A DNA stretch of 39,834 nt, from contig JAOBWI010000019.1 of the NCBI GenBank assembly GCA_025463285.1, forward strand, positions 1 through 39,834, written 5' to 3'. Within the stretch, counting starts at the first letter, position 1. Each line of letters begins with the position of its first letter. Positions 23,300 to 31,027 of this stretch are shown one piece after another. The notes under the pieces were generated by a model. The model made no database searches. It had not been told where the DNA came from and worked only from the letters and a program-made list of their open reading frames with translations. Both the position numbers and the translations under genes were made by a program. Origin of the DNA: Acidimicrobiaceae bacterium (lineage in GTDB: Bacteria > Actinomycetota > Acidimicrobiia > Acidimicrobiales > RAAP-2).

Positions 23300-23348
23300 A
23301 CGAAAAGTCTCGCACTCGCTCGAGCGAGCGCGCTCGTAGTGTGGGTCC

Positions 23349-24815
23349 GTGCGCGATCCCCACCCACCCAGTTCCAAGGTTGCGTACCTGAGCGCGAAAG
23401 AGATTCTGCGACGGTTCGAGATCGGCGATCTCCGGTCAATCGAGGTGATCGACCTCTTGCTCTCCCGGGTCGAAGCCATCGACGCGAACGACTCCAAGGT
23501 GGCTCTCAACTCGCTGGCCGCGCTCAGCGACGACGCTCGCTACGTGGCCAAGGAGCGAGACGACGAGCGCGCGCGCGGCGTGGTGCGGGGTGCTCTTCAC
23601 GGTCTGCCCGTCCTCATAAAAGACAACATCGAAGCGCCCGGTCTCCCCGGTATTGCGGGCTCGACGGCGCTACTAGGTCGAGGGACTCGTGAGGCGGCCC
23701 TCGTCACGCGTCTGCGCGACGCGGGAGCCATCGTCTTTGGCAGTACCAATCTCAGTGAGTGGGCCAACATTCGCTCGCCCCGCTCGACGAGCGGGTACTC
23801 GGCCAGTGGAGGACTAGTGGCCAATCCCTGGTCCCTTGATCGGTCGGCGGGCGGATCGTCGTCGGGATCAGGCGCCGCGTTGGCCGCGGGCCTAGCACCG
23901 TTGGCTGTCGGCACCGAGACCGACGGCTCGATCATCTGCCCGGCGTCGCTCAACGGGGTGGTCGGGTTAAAGCCCACGGTGGGCAACGTGCCCGCCACGT
24001 ACGTGATTCCCATCAGCACGAGCCAAGACAGTCCCGGACCGATGGGACGAAACGTGGACGACGTGGCGCTGTTGTACGGCGTTCTCTCTCACAGCGCCGC
24101 CCCCGATTCGGTCCCGACCCCCACCTTCGCGGTGGCCACCACCTGGCGCACGGGTCATCCCCAGACCGATCAGCTCTTTGACGACGTGGTGGCCTCTCTT
24201 CGCGAGAGTGGCTTGTCCATCGTGGAGAAGGAGGCGGCGCTGCCGGGAGAGACGGAAGCGCTAGACGAGGGTGCCGTCCTCTTCGCGGAACTCTTTGACG
24301 ATCTCAGTGCGTACTTGGCCGACCGTCCGGGAGACGGGGTGCGCTCTCTCGCTGACGTCGTGGCCTACGAGGATGTGCATCGAGACCGCGAACAGATCTA
24401 CTTCGGCCACGAGAACTTTCTGACGTCCATCATGAGTGGTGGTCGAGCCGGGGGACTCTACGCCGACGCTCGACGGCGCAATCTCGAGTGGGCCGTGAAG
24501 ACCTGCCTGACGCCGGCCTTGGCTGACGTCGATCTGTTGATCGCTCCGGCCTTTGGTCCGAGTTGGAAGAGTGACCTCGTCGTGGGTGGAAGTCCCGGTC
24601 CCGCGAGTCCGGTGACGACGGCCCCGGCGATTGCTGGTTGGCCGATTCTCTCGCTGCCGATGGGTCTCATCGGAGGACTGCCCGTCGGGCTCGCCGTGGT
24701 GGGTCGAGCGAACAGCGAGTGGACGATCCTCGACGGCGCTCGGCGCATCGAACGCGTCGTCCATCAACGCGGCCCGATGCCCTTGCCGTCCTGGCTGCCC
24801 GCCTCTCGCGGGTAG
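23349..24815 (+). CDS. Amidase-signature family hydrolase
   Basis: The 488-aa protein carries the Ser-cisSer-Lys triad: Lys91 in LPVLIKDNI, cis-Ser170 in DRSAGGSSSGSGAA and nucleophile Ser194 in GTETDGSI. The segments GLVANPWSLDRSAGGSSSG and VGLKPTVG are family signatures. It resembles GatA-like and general amidases acting on small amides or peptides; no GatB/C neighbours are present, so it is not the tRNA amidotransferase. The GTG start has TAGTGT exactly 6 nt upstream (23337-23342), giving a leaderless mRNA. Confidence 0.9.
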   Translation: MRDPHPPSSKVAYLSAKEILRRFEIGDLRSIEVIDLLLSRVEAIDANDSKVALNSLAALSDDARYVAKERDDERARGVVRGALHGLPVLIKDNIEAPGLPGIAGSTALLGRGTREAALVTRLRDAGAIVFGSTNLSEWANIRSPRSTSGYSASGGLVANPWSLDRSAGGSSSGSGAALAAGLAPLAVGTETDGSIICPASLNGVVGLKPTVGNVPATYVIPISTSQDSPGPMGRNVDDVALLYGVLSHSAAPDSVPTPTFAVATTWRTGHPQTDQLFDDVVASLRESGLSIVEKEAALPGETEALDEGAVLFAELFDDLSAYLADRPGDGVRSLADVVAYEDVHRDREQIYFGHENFLTSIMSGGRAGGLYADARRRNLEWAVKTCLTPALADVDLLIAPAFGPSWKSDLVVGGSPGPASPVTTAPAIAGWPILSLPMGLIGGLPVGLAVVGRANSEWTILDGARRIERVVHQRGPMPLPSWLPASRG

Positions 24816-24833
24816 CGGGCCAGCGTCGGCGTT

Positions 24834-25340
24834 CTAGGAATTCGGGTAACACGGATGCATGGTCCAGTTCCAGACTCTTCGAACGGCGAGGGGAATGCTG
24901 AGGGGACAGATCGAATCTTCGGCCCCGCCGAGGCCGTCGTCGTAGATCGTCCACTTGGGTGCTCCACGTTTCATGGTGAAGAGGTTGTAGCCGCCGTCGT
25001 CTTGCGTGCCGACCTGGGCGCCCATTGACTTCGAATTCGGCACGATGCCCGCGGCGGCGTAATAGCGGTCGTTCTGGGCGTCGAAGGCGTAGTACGTCAA
25101 GCCCGGCGCTAGGCCCCGGTAGTCCGAGGCTGGATAGGAGTGGTAGGCGGCGTCCGCCTGCAAAAGGTTCTTTCGTACCGCCCCGGTGACGAGAAGATTG
25201 CGTACGGCGGGCCTGCTGTTCGCGCCGGGACGAGTTGACGAGGTCGTAGTGCCCGAGGGCGGTGGGGTTGCTGGCGACCCGCAGGCCGCGAAGAAGAGCG
25301 TGCTCACCAAAAGAAGCGCAGGCAACAGCCGTTTCGTCAT
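24834..25340 (-). CDS. Lipoprotein of unknown function
   Basis: The 168-aa protein has a lipoprotein signal (KRLLPALLLVSTLFFAAC, lipobox FAAC, Cys20) and a Ser/Thr/Pro linker (about 21-45). A compact domain follows, with LTYYAFDAQNDRYYAAAGIV, DDGGYNLFTMKRGAPKWTIY and two late cysteines (SICPLSIP and HPCYPNS) that could pair outside the cell. I do not recognise the domain. AGAGAG lies upstream of the ATG. It converges with the amidase. Confidence 0.75.
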   Translation of the reverse strand: MTKRLLPALLLVSTLFFAACGSPATPPPSGTTTSSTRPGANSRPAVRNLLVTGAVRKNLLQADAAYHSYPASDYRGLAPGLTYYAFDAQNDRYYAAAGIVPNSKSMGAQVGTQDDGGYNLFTMKRGAPKWTIYDDGLGGAEDSICPLSIPLAVRRVWNWTMHPCYPNS

Positions 25341-25715
25341 TACGGGCTCTCTTCTACCAACGTCGCCTTAAGTGTAGGCAGCACGGGAGCTGCGCGCGGA
25401 CTGAGATGCGCAGCGTTGGCGTGCGGCGGCCGTGGATTCCGGCTCAGTTGAGAAATCACTCCTTAGAAAGTCCAGTGTCTTTAGTGTGCAGAGTGATTTT
25501 TATCACGCGAGAATTTTTCTGCGGTGCGAACGCCCAGTGACGTAAGGCCGGTGGGTCAGAAGGGCTTTCGAAAATAAATTTCAGTACGCATCGAGAGTGC
25601 GAAGTACTCATTTTTCTTTGCGCCGGACCGGTTTTAAAATGTACGTCGTGGGACCCAATGTCTCACACGTCTCATGTGTTACTTACCAAACTTGAAAAAG
25701 GAAAGAAGGATCATC
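25341..25715. other. AT-richer intergenic region upstream of the DUF6458 gene
   Basis: This gap of 375 bp has no convincing gene. It is noticeably more AT-rich than its surroundings from about 25480. A TAAAAT hexamer (25635-25640) could be a -10 for the downstream gene, but the matching -35 is poor. Confidence 0.4.
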
Positions 25716-25997
25716 ATGGGTTTAAAAGGAATGGTTCTTAGCGGAATTGCGGTAGTGGCCGGCGCCATCATGTACTGGGCGGTCACTGCGCAGAGCTCCA
25801 ATACAGTGTCGAACCACGGATTTCAACTCTCCACGGTGGGCGTGATTCTCATGATCGCGGGAGGCGTTGGTTTCCTCATCTCGGTAGCGGTCTTCGCCGC
25901 GTCGCGACGCGCACCGTCGGTCCCGCCCCGCACATTTGATCGAGAGACCGTTGACGAAGTGGGCCGCACGAGCCTGACTCACGAAGAACAACGCTGA
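25716..25997 (+). CDS. DUF6458-like small membrane protein
   Basis: The 93-aa protein has two membrane spans: GMVLSGIAVVAGAIMYWAVT and LSTVGVILMIAGGVGFLISVAVFA, separated by a short polar loop. A basic cytoplasmic tail follows. The pattern G..L...GAI..WAVTA...F.LSTVGVILMI.G..G matches DUF6458. The function is unknown. GAAAGAAGGA precedes the ATG at 25716; the longer frame from 25674 lacks a ribosome binding site. A strong hairpin (26011-26069) follows the stop. Confidence 0.78.
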   Translation: MGLKGMVLSGIAVVAGAIMYWAVTAQSSNTVSNHGFQLSTVGVILMIAGGVGFLISVAVFAASRRAPSVPPRTFDRETVDEVGRTSLTHEEQR

Positions 25998-26010
25998 GAT
26001 GACGTGCGCG

Positions 26011-26069
26011 GATGGCGAGCGGGCATCGGTCTCTGGCGTCGTGAGTCAGGGTTATGTCCGCTCGCCATC
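26011..26069 (+). other. Long hairpin between the DUF6458 and DUF6131 genes
   Basis: GATGGCGAGCGGGCAT (26011-26026) pairs with ATGTCCGCTCGCCATC (26054-26069): 16 bp with a single G-U pair, loop of 27 nt. It lies 13 nt after the DUF6458 stop and 40 nt before the DUF6131 start. It could be a terminator, an attenuator or a processed RNA element; the large loop is unusual for a simple terminator. Confidence 0.55.
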
Positions 26070-26109
26070 ACCGTATTAGGTCTGTAGCAATAGGTATTAA
26101 GGAGACAGC

Positions 26110-26265
26110 ATGATTATCCTCGGAATTGTTTTGCTCATCATCGGATTTTTGACCGGTATCGCGTTCATCTGGTCGCTCGGTGTGATCATTGTTGTCGTGG
26201 GACTGGTCCTGTGGGTCCTTGGATCCCTCGGTCACGCCATCGGTGGTCGAAAGCACTACTACTAA
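26110..26265 (+). CDS. DUF6131-like 51-aa membrane protein
   Basis: This is a very small hydrophobic protein with two spans (IILGIVLLIIGFLTGIAFIW and LGVIIVVVGLVLWVLG) and the end GSLGHAIGGRKHYY. This matches the DUF6131 pattern I.LG..LL.IGF..GI..LW..G...V.GL.LW.LG...GR.H. GGAG lies 5 nt before the ATG. The function is unknown; the family is common in actinobacteria next to stress genes. A hairpin follows the stop directly. Confidence 0.8.
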   Translation: MIILGIVLLIIGFLTGIAFIWSLGVIIVVVGLVLWVLGSLGHAIGGRKHYY

Positions 26266-26266
26266 G

Positions 26267-26304
26267 GAGTTCGCGCGGCGTCTTTCGAGACGTCACGCGA
26301 ACTC
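26267..26304 (+). terminator. Hairpin directly after the DUF6131 gene
   Basis: A 17-bp stem with two mismatches (GAGTTCGCG.. and ..CGCGAACTC arms) and a TTCG tetraloop (26284-26287) starts 2 nt after the stop codon. There is no U tract. It probably ends the DUF6131 transcript before the transporter unit. Confidence 0.65.
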
Positions 26305-26392
26305 GGTGGTGGCAAAGTTATGGCTGACTGCGGCGGGTTGCTCGAATGACGTCGGTGCAGTGAACTTTTCGTTCGTTATTGAGGGGGTAGCC

Positions 26393-26491
26393 ATGGCAGA
26401 TAGATTCGGCTCCGGGAACGCCACCGCTCGGTCGAGCCGAAGAGGCCGTGTCTCACCGACGGACGCCGTCACCGCGCCGGTCGCCTCGTGA
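26393..26491 (+). CDS. 32-aa leader ORF coupled to the Nramp-like gene
   Basis: An ATG preceded by GAGGGGGT (4 nt spacing) opens a 32-codon frame rich in Arg, Ser, Gly and Ala (ATARSSRRGRVSPTDAV). It ends in a GTGA overlap with the GTG start of the transporter (26488). The strong ribosome binding site and 4-nt overlap suggest that translation of this leader feeds or gates the transporter. No family is recognised; it may be purely regulatory. Confidence 0.5.
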   Translation: MADRFGSGNATARSSRRGRVSPTDAVTAPVAS

Positions 26492-27852
26492 CGGGTCGTC
26501 GTCGAAAGCCTCACGCGGTTGCGCCGAGGAAACAGTCGAAAGCGAAGACGATGACCAAGGGCGGACCAGCTTGGATCCAATACATGAAAATCCTCGGGCC
26601 CGGTCTGGTCACCGGAGCGTCCGACGACGATCCCTCCGGCATCGCGACCTATGCTCAGGCCGGCGCGGCGCACGGCCTGAGCTTCCTCTGGACGGCGTTG
26701 CTCACCTTTCCTCTCATGGCCGCCGTGCAAGAGATCTGCGATCGAACGGCGCTCGCGACGGGAGTGGGCCTGGGTGAGCTGGCCCGCAAGCGCTTCCGCC
26801 CCACGGGACGATCGATCGTGGCTGTCCTGCTGGTAGTGCTCATCGTGGCTAACACTCTCAACGTGGCCGCCGACTTGGTGGCGATTGGCTCCGGAATGAG
26901 TCTTCTGCACGCGGGGCCCACCTGGCTCTGGGCTCTCGTTGCGGGGGCCGTCATCACGGCGCTGCTGGCTAGAGACTCGTATGCCAAGATCGCGACGGTC
27001 TTTAAGGTTCTCTGCCTCTCTCTCCTCGTGTATCTCGTCGACGCCGTAATTGTGACTCACCAGTGGCTACATCTTCTCGACAACACCTTTGTTCCCCACT
27101 TTCAGTTCACCAAGAGTTACGTGGCGCTCTTCGTCGCGATTCTCGGCACCACCATTTCCCCCTATATGTTCTTTTGGCAAAGCGCGCAGCGGGTGGAGGA
27201 GATGCGCGACGAACCCCAAGGGGGGAAGAGGGCAGTGCCGATCGGAAGCGAGAGCTTCGTTCTTGCCCGACGGAAGCAACGAACGAGCCGCCAAGACGTA
27301 TTCACCGGGATGGCCTTTTCAAACATCGTCATGTTCGCCACCATTGCGACCACCGCCCAGACCCTCCATGTGCATCACGTGACGAACATTGAAAGCGCGG
27401 CGCAAGCAGCCACGGCGCTGAAACCTTTCGCCGGTCGATTCGCGAGCGAGATCTTTGCTTTCGGATTCATCGGAAGCGGCCTGATCGCCATTCCAGCTCT
27501 GGCCGCGTCGGGTTCCACAGGGCTCTCGGGTTATTTGGGCCGCCAATGGGGCTTCTCTCAATCAATTCGCGAGGCGCCCGTCTTCTATTCGCTCGTCGCG
27601 ACGGGGACCCTCGGCGGGACGGCCCTGAGCTTGTTGCACGTGAACCCCATCAAGTTGCTCGTCGTAGTCGCAATCATCAACGGCATCATCGCCGCTCCAC
27701 TCTTGGTCATCATCATGCGCGTCTCAAACTCTCGCGACATCATGGGCGAGTATGTGAACGGACGGCTCGCCAATGTGTTGGGCTGGATCACCGCCGCCCT
27801 CATGGCCGCGGCCGCCGTGGCCTTCTTCGCCACCGGCGGGCTCTCTTTTTAG
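26488..27852 (+). CDS. Nramp-family divalent metal transporter with non-canonical metal site
   Basis: The 454-aa inner-membrane protein has about 11 spans and the Nramp fold. TM1 has SDDDPSGIATYAQAG where canonical members have DPGN: the metal Asp48 and Pro49 are kept, Asn is replaced by Gly51. TM6 has GTTISPYMFFWQ where canonical members have the MPH motif: the metal-binding Met is Ser224. Substrate preference is thus unlikely to be the standard Mn2+/Fe2+; Mg2+ or other hard cations, as in Nramp-related Mg transporters, are possible. GTG 26488 overlaps the leader ORF; an in-frame ATG (26551) is the alternative start. Confidence 0.85.
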   Translation: MTGRRRKPHAVAPRKQSKAKTMTKGGPAWIQYMKILGPGLVTGASDDDPSGIATYAQAGAAHGLSFLWTALLTFPLMAAVQEICDRTALATGVGLGELARKRFRPTGRSIVAVLLVVLIVANTLNVAADLVAIGSGMSLLHAGPTWLWALVAGAVITALLARDSYAKIATVFKVLCLSLLVYLVDAVIVTHQWLHLLDNTFVPHFQFTKSYVALFVAILGTTISPYMFFWQSAQRVEEMRDEPQGGKRAVPIGSESFVLARRKQRTSRQDVFTGMAFSNIVMFATIATTAQTLHVHHVTNIESAAQAATALKPFAGRFASEIFAFGFIGSGLIAIPALAASGSTGLSGYLGRQWGFSQSIREAPVFYSLVATGTLGGTALSLLHVNPIKLLVVVAIINGIIAAPLLVIIMRVSNSRDIMGEYVNGRLANVLGWITAALMAAAAVAFFATGGLSF

Positions 27853-28099
27853 CGAATCGCCTCGGGACGGAGTTATCGGTGCCGAACCTCTACCCTTCAG
27901 CTTTCTGGTCGGGGGAGTGTTGTCACGGGGTCGCCAGTATCCTTCGACGCGGACGGTCTCTGTAGTTCTCTCGCTCGCGCCGCTCCCAACGTCGCCACCG
28001 ACACGACTGGTACAAAAGTGATGACGGCCCGCGCACCCAGAAAGGTTGCGGACTAGGAACTAAAAAAGCAAGTGGAACGTCGCTCGCACTCTGCGTGGC
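27853..28099. other. Intergenic region after the transporter
   Basis: This 247-bp stretch, with the following 28301-28549, makes up most of a 700-bp gap to the aminotransferase. No conserved gene was recognised apart from the small candidate at 28100-28300 and the hairpin at 28497-28527. No clear terminator for the transporter is visible. Confidence 0.4.
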
Positions 28100-28300
28100 T
28101 TAGGGATTCTCGAGTTCCTCGGGTGGCGTGGGCCTCTTGCCGAGACACCAAAGAACGAAGCGGCCAAAGCGACCGACGTTGCTGCTTCGTCCGTGGGCCT
28201 CGTCGTGATCGACGCGGTGGCCGAACGTGGCGCCGGCGTCGTTGCTCAGACCGGCTAATTGAATGTTGTTCGACTCTGCGCCACGCGGCACTTTCGCCAT
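28100..28300 (-). CDS. Possible 66-aa protein of unknown function
   Basis: The frame from the ATG at 28300 encodes a hydrophilic protein with AKVPRGAESNNIQLAGLSND, HRVDHDEAHGR and the end RFVLWCLGKRPTPPEELENP. About 72% of third codon positions are G or C, like the neighbouring genes, which favours coding. There is no clear ribosome binding site and I recognise no family. It could equally be a gene remnant. Confidence 0.35.
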   Translation of the reverse strand: MAKVPRGAESNNIQLAGLSNDAGATFGHRVDHDEAHGRSSNVGRFGRFVLWCLGKRPTPPEELENP

Positions 28301-28496
28301 ACGCCGCCGAAGCCTTCTCGGTTTGTCACCAGATGATCCCACGCCGTCATCCTGTCACATCGACCACGGTGCCGAACTCCGCGATCACTCACGAGAGTCA
28401 TGACGGAGTACTTCGAACTCCTCTTTGATGTCGCTGAGCTTCGACTCCGCTAGGACTTCGACGAGACGGATGCCACCCGTTTCTCGAAACCATCGG

Positions 28497-28527
28497 GAGC
28501 GTGCCAGTCGAGGAGTGTGGCACGCTC
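28497..28527 (-). terminator. Hairpin after the aminotransferase gene
   Basis: GAGCGTGCCA and TGGCACGCTC (10 bp, perfect) flank an 11-nt loop, 22 nt downstream of the minus-strand stop at 28550. It is a likely transcription terminator without a U tract. Confidence 0.55.
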
Positions 28528-28549
28528 GAGCGCGCGATGAGTAGATGGA

Positions 28550-29965
28550 TCAGGCGGTTCGAGACGTTGCATCCGACGGCGTGCGCGTCTTTTTCAGAAC
28601 GCCCTTGGCCATGGTGAGTCCGAACTCCACCAGCCACCCGCTGTTGCGCTCGGCATCGCTCAACAACTCGTCGAGGGCGTGACAGAAGTACTCGATCTCC
28701 TCTTCAGCGGCGATAAGTGGTGGGAGCAGTTTGATGATGTTGACGTTGTCCGCCGCCACCTGAGTGAGGACGCCGTAACGGTGAAAGAGGGGGACCACGA
28801 GGGTCTGGGAGAACAGAGCTTTGCGGGCGGACTCCACCATCGACCAGCGACGTCGAGCGCCAAAGGACGTCGGTCGGCCGAACTCCAGGCCGATCATCTG
28901 GCCCTCTCCGCGCACGTCGTGAATGAACTCGTGGCGACCGGCCAGTTCGCTGAGTCGCGCTTTCCACACCTCACCCATGGCGGCCGCGTGGGAGACAATC
29001 CCTTCGTCGTCGAAGACCTGCAAGGTCGCCAGCCCCGCCACCATGGCGAGCTGATTTCCCTTGAACGTCGTCGAGTGCACCATGGCGCGATCCATCGAGG
29101 AGTACACGCTGCGCGCGATCGTGTCGCTGGTCAGCATGGCGCCGACCGGCACGAAGCCTCCCGAGAGTGCCTTGGAGACCGTGATGATGTCGGGTGCGAG
29201 CCCGTAGTGCTCGAAAGCGTAGAACCGGCCGGTCCGCCCGAGACCGGTTTGCACCTCATCACAGACGAACAGGGCTCCCGCTTCGTGCACGGCGGCCTCG
29301 ATCTCGCGCCAGCGCTCACCACTCAGTTCGTAGACTCCTTTGCCCTGAATCGGCTCGACGATGAAGGCCGCGACGTCGCCCTTCGTTAGTTCTTTTTTCA
29401 ACTCATCGAGGTCGCCAAAGGGAATCTGTGTGGCGCCGGGCAACAACGGGCCGAATCCGCTCTTGAACTCCGCCGAGCCGTTGAGCGAGAGCGCGCCCAC
29501 GGTCAGTCCATGAAAGGCGTGTGAGTGGTACAAGATCCGCGATCGACCGGTCTTCATGCGGGCGAACTTGATGGCCGCTTCTACGGCTTCGGCGCCGGAG
29601 TTGGCGAAGACCACGCGTTCGATGTTCGACGGGCTGCGCCGAACCAGCTGCTCGGCGAGGAGTCCCGGCAACAACGCGCAGTCCATCTGAATCATGTTGG
29701 GCAGATCAGCCTCGATGGCCTGACGCAGAGCGTCTTTGATCGCCGGGTGACTTCGACCCAAGGCGAACACGCCAAAGCCGCTCAAGAGATCGAGGTAACG
29801 CTTGCCGTCGTAGTCGTAGAGGTAACAGCCCTCGCCGCGCTGGTAGAAACGATCAAAGCCCAGCGTCTTCACCACCTTGGCCAGTTGGGGATTGAGGTAC
29901 CGGGCGTGGAGCTGAAAGTTCTCGCCCCGGCGCTGCTCCATCAGTTCTTTTAAGTCAAAAGACAC
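28550..29965 (-). CDS. Class III PLP-dependent aminotransferase
   Basis: The 471-aa enzyme is of the ornithine/putrescine/acetylornithine aminotransferase type. Visible motifs: VVFANSGAEAVEAAIKFAR (phosphate-binding), SHAFHGLTVGALSL, FIVEPIQGKGVYELS, FVCDEVQTGLGRTGRFYAFE (Asp that pairs with the PLP nitrogen) and the Schiff-base lysine Lys265 in TVSKALSGGFVPVGAM. The start QRRGENFQLHARYLNPQLAK resembles the subgroup that includes bacteriohopanepolyol aminotransferases, but the amine donor and acceptor cannot be read from sequence. GAGGGG lies 5 nt before the GTG start. No pathway genes are adjacent. Confidence 0.88.
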   Translation of the reverse strand: MSFDLKELMEQRRGENFQLHARYLNPQLAKVVKTLGFDRFYQRGEGCYLYDYDGKRYLDLLSGFGVFALGRSHPAIKDALRQAIEADLPNMIQMDCALLPGLLAEQLVRRSPSNIERVVFANSGAEAVEAAIKFARMKTGRSRILYHSHAFHGLTVGALSLNGSAEFKSGFGPLLPGATQIPFGDLDELKKELTKGDVAAFIVEPIQGKGVYELSGERWREIEAAVHEAGALFVCDEVQTGLGRTGRFYAFEHYGLAPDIITVSKALSGGFVPVGAMLTSDTIARSVYSSMDRAMVHSTTFKGNQLAMVAGLATLQVFDDEGIVSHAAAMGEVWKARLSELAGRHEFIHDVRGEGQMIGLEFGRPTSFGARRRWSMVESARKALFSQTLVVPLFHRYGVLTQVAADNVNIIKLLPPLIAAEEEIEYFCHALDELLSDAERNSGWLVEFGLTMAKGVLKKTRTPSDATSRTA

Positions 29966-30103
29966 GGCTACCCCTCACGTTTCGCTACATGAACGTTACG
30001 CCCGACGCGACCAGGGCCGAAAGGCGAGTAAACACCGAATGGTACGGGCGCGGGCGCGTCGTTGGTGCGCGTGTGGTCGCGGTCCCCTTATTAATGTCGA
30101 ACG

Positions 30104-31024
30104 ATGGTCGTTCTTTTGGCGTTGCTCGCCGCCCTGGCAAACGCCGTGGCCAGCATCTGCCAGCGCCTCGGTGTGGAGGACGCGCCGCAGAAGAACGGTC
30201 CCTCGATGGGACTCGTGCGCCATATGGTGCAGCGACGGGTCTGGCTGGTGGGTTTGGCCATCATGGCCCTGGGGTACGTCGCTCAGGCCACCGCGTTGCA
30301 CCTGGGCACGCTAGACGTGGTGCAGCCGCTCTTGGTGAGCGAGCTGATCATTCTGGTGCTGATCCTCTGGCTGTGGTACGCCACCGCCCTACGATCACGC
30401 GACCTGCTGGCGTCGGGCGCCACGGCGCTCGGCTTGGGGGTGTTCCTCTACGTCGCCTCCCCCAGCGTGGGAGGGCGCGTGCCGAGTGACGGGCGTTGGT
30501 TCGGTGCGGGGCTGGCGACCCTTCTCGTGGTCGCCCTCTTGGTGGTCCTGGGATCACGGGGACCGGCGCGGCGAAGGGCGCTGCTACTCGGCGCCGCCGC
30601 CTCGACGGGATTTGCGCTGCTCGCCGCCATTACCAAATCGATGACCAACGTGCTGGTGCTCGGAGTGGGAGGAGTCTTTACCTCGTGGCAGCTCTACGCG
30701 ATCTGCGTCCTGGGACTCGGTTCCTTTCTCATCATGCAGAGTGCCTTTCAGGTCGGGCCTTTCACGGCGTCGCAGGCCGCACTCATCTTGGTCAACCCCT
30801 TCGTCTCAATTCTGGTGGGTCACGTTCTCTTCGGCGAGTCCCTGCGCGGAGGCGCGACGCGCGTGGCCTTAGAGGCGCTCTCACTCGTCGTCATGGTGAT
30901 AGGCGCGCTTGGCGTAGCCTTGTCGCCGCTGGTCGCGCAGGTTCACGACGAAAGGGGTGACGAACATCTCTTGCGGGGTCGGGGCCGTTACGCGCGCTGG
31001 TTGGCCCGGCGGTCCTCTTCGTAG
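30104..31024 (+). CDS. DMT-superfamily permease (EamA/NIPA-like)
   Basis: The 306-aa membrane protein has about 9-10 spans in two similar halves. The first half is typified by ALLAALANAVASICQRLGVE and LGTLDVVQPLLVSELIILVL, the second by ITKSMTNVLVLGVGGVFTSW and VGPFTASQAALILVNPFVSI. A basic tail follows. These features fit drug/metabolite transporters; the closest layout is NIPA-like/DUF proteins, substrate unknown. The ATG has TAATGT exactly 6 nt upstream (30092-30097) and no Shine-Dalgarno, so it is probably leaderless. Confidence 0.82.
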   Translation: MVVLLALLAALANAVASICQRLGVEDAPQKNGPSMGLVRHMVQRRVWLVGLAIMALGYVAQATALHLGTLDVVQPLLVSELIILVLILWLWYATALRSRDLLASGATALGLGVFLYVASPSVGGRVPSDGRWFGAGLATLLVVALLVVLGSRGPARRRALLLGAAASTGFALLAAITKSMTNVLVLGVGGVFTSWQLYAICVLGLGSFLIMQSAFQVGPFTASQAALILVNPFVSILVGHVLFGESLRGGATRVALEALSLVVMVIGALGVALSPLVAQVHDERGDEHLLRGRGRYARWLARRSSS

Positions 31025-31027
31025 CAA

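Noticed and set aside
23315..23336. Overlapping palindromes CGCTCGAGCG and CGAGCGCGCTCG as an operator between the DUF3052 and amidase genes
   Set aside because: They are low-complexity CG/GA repeats in a GC-rich genome, with no regulator nearby; kept only as a remark in the DUF3052 entry.
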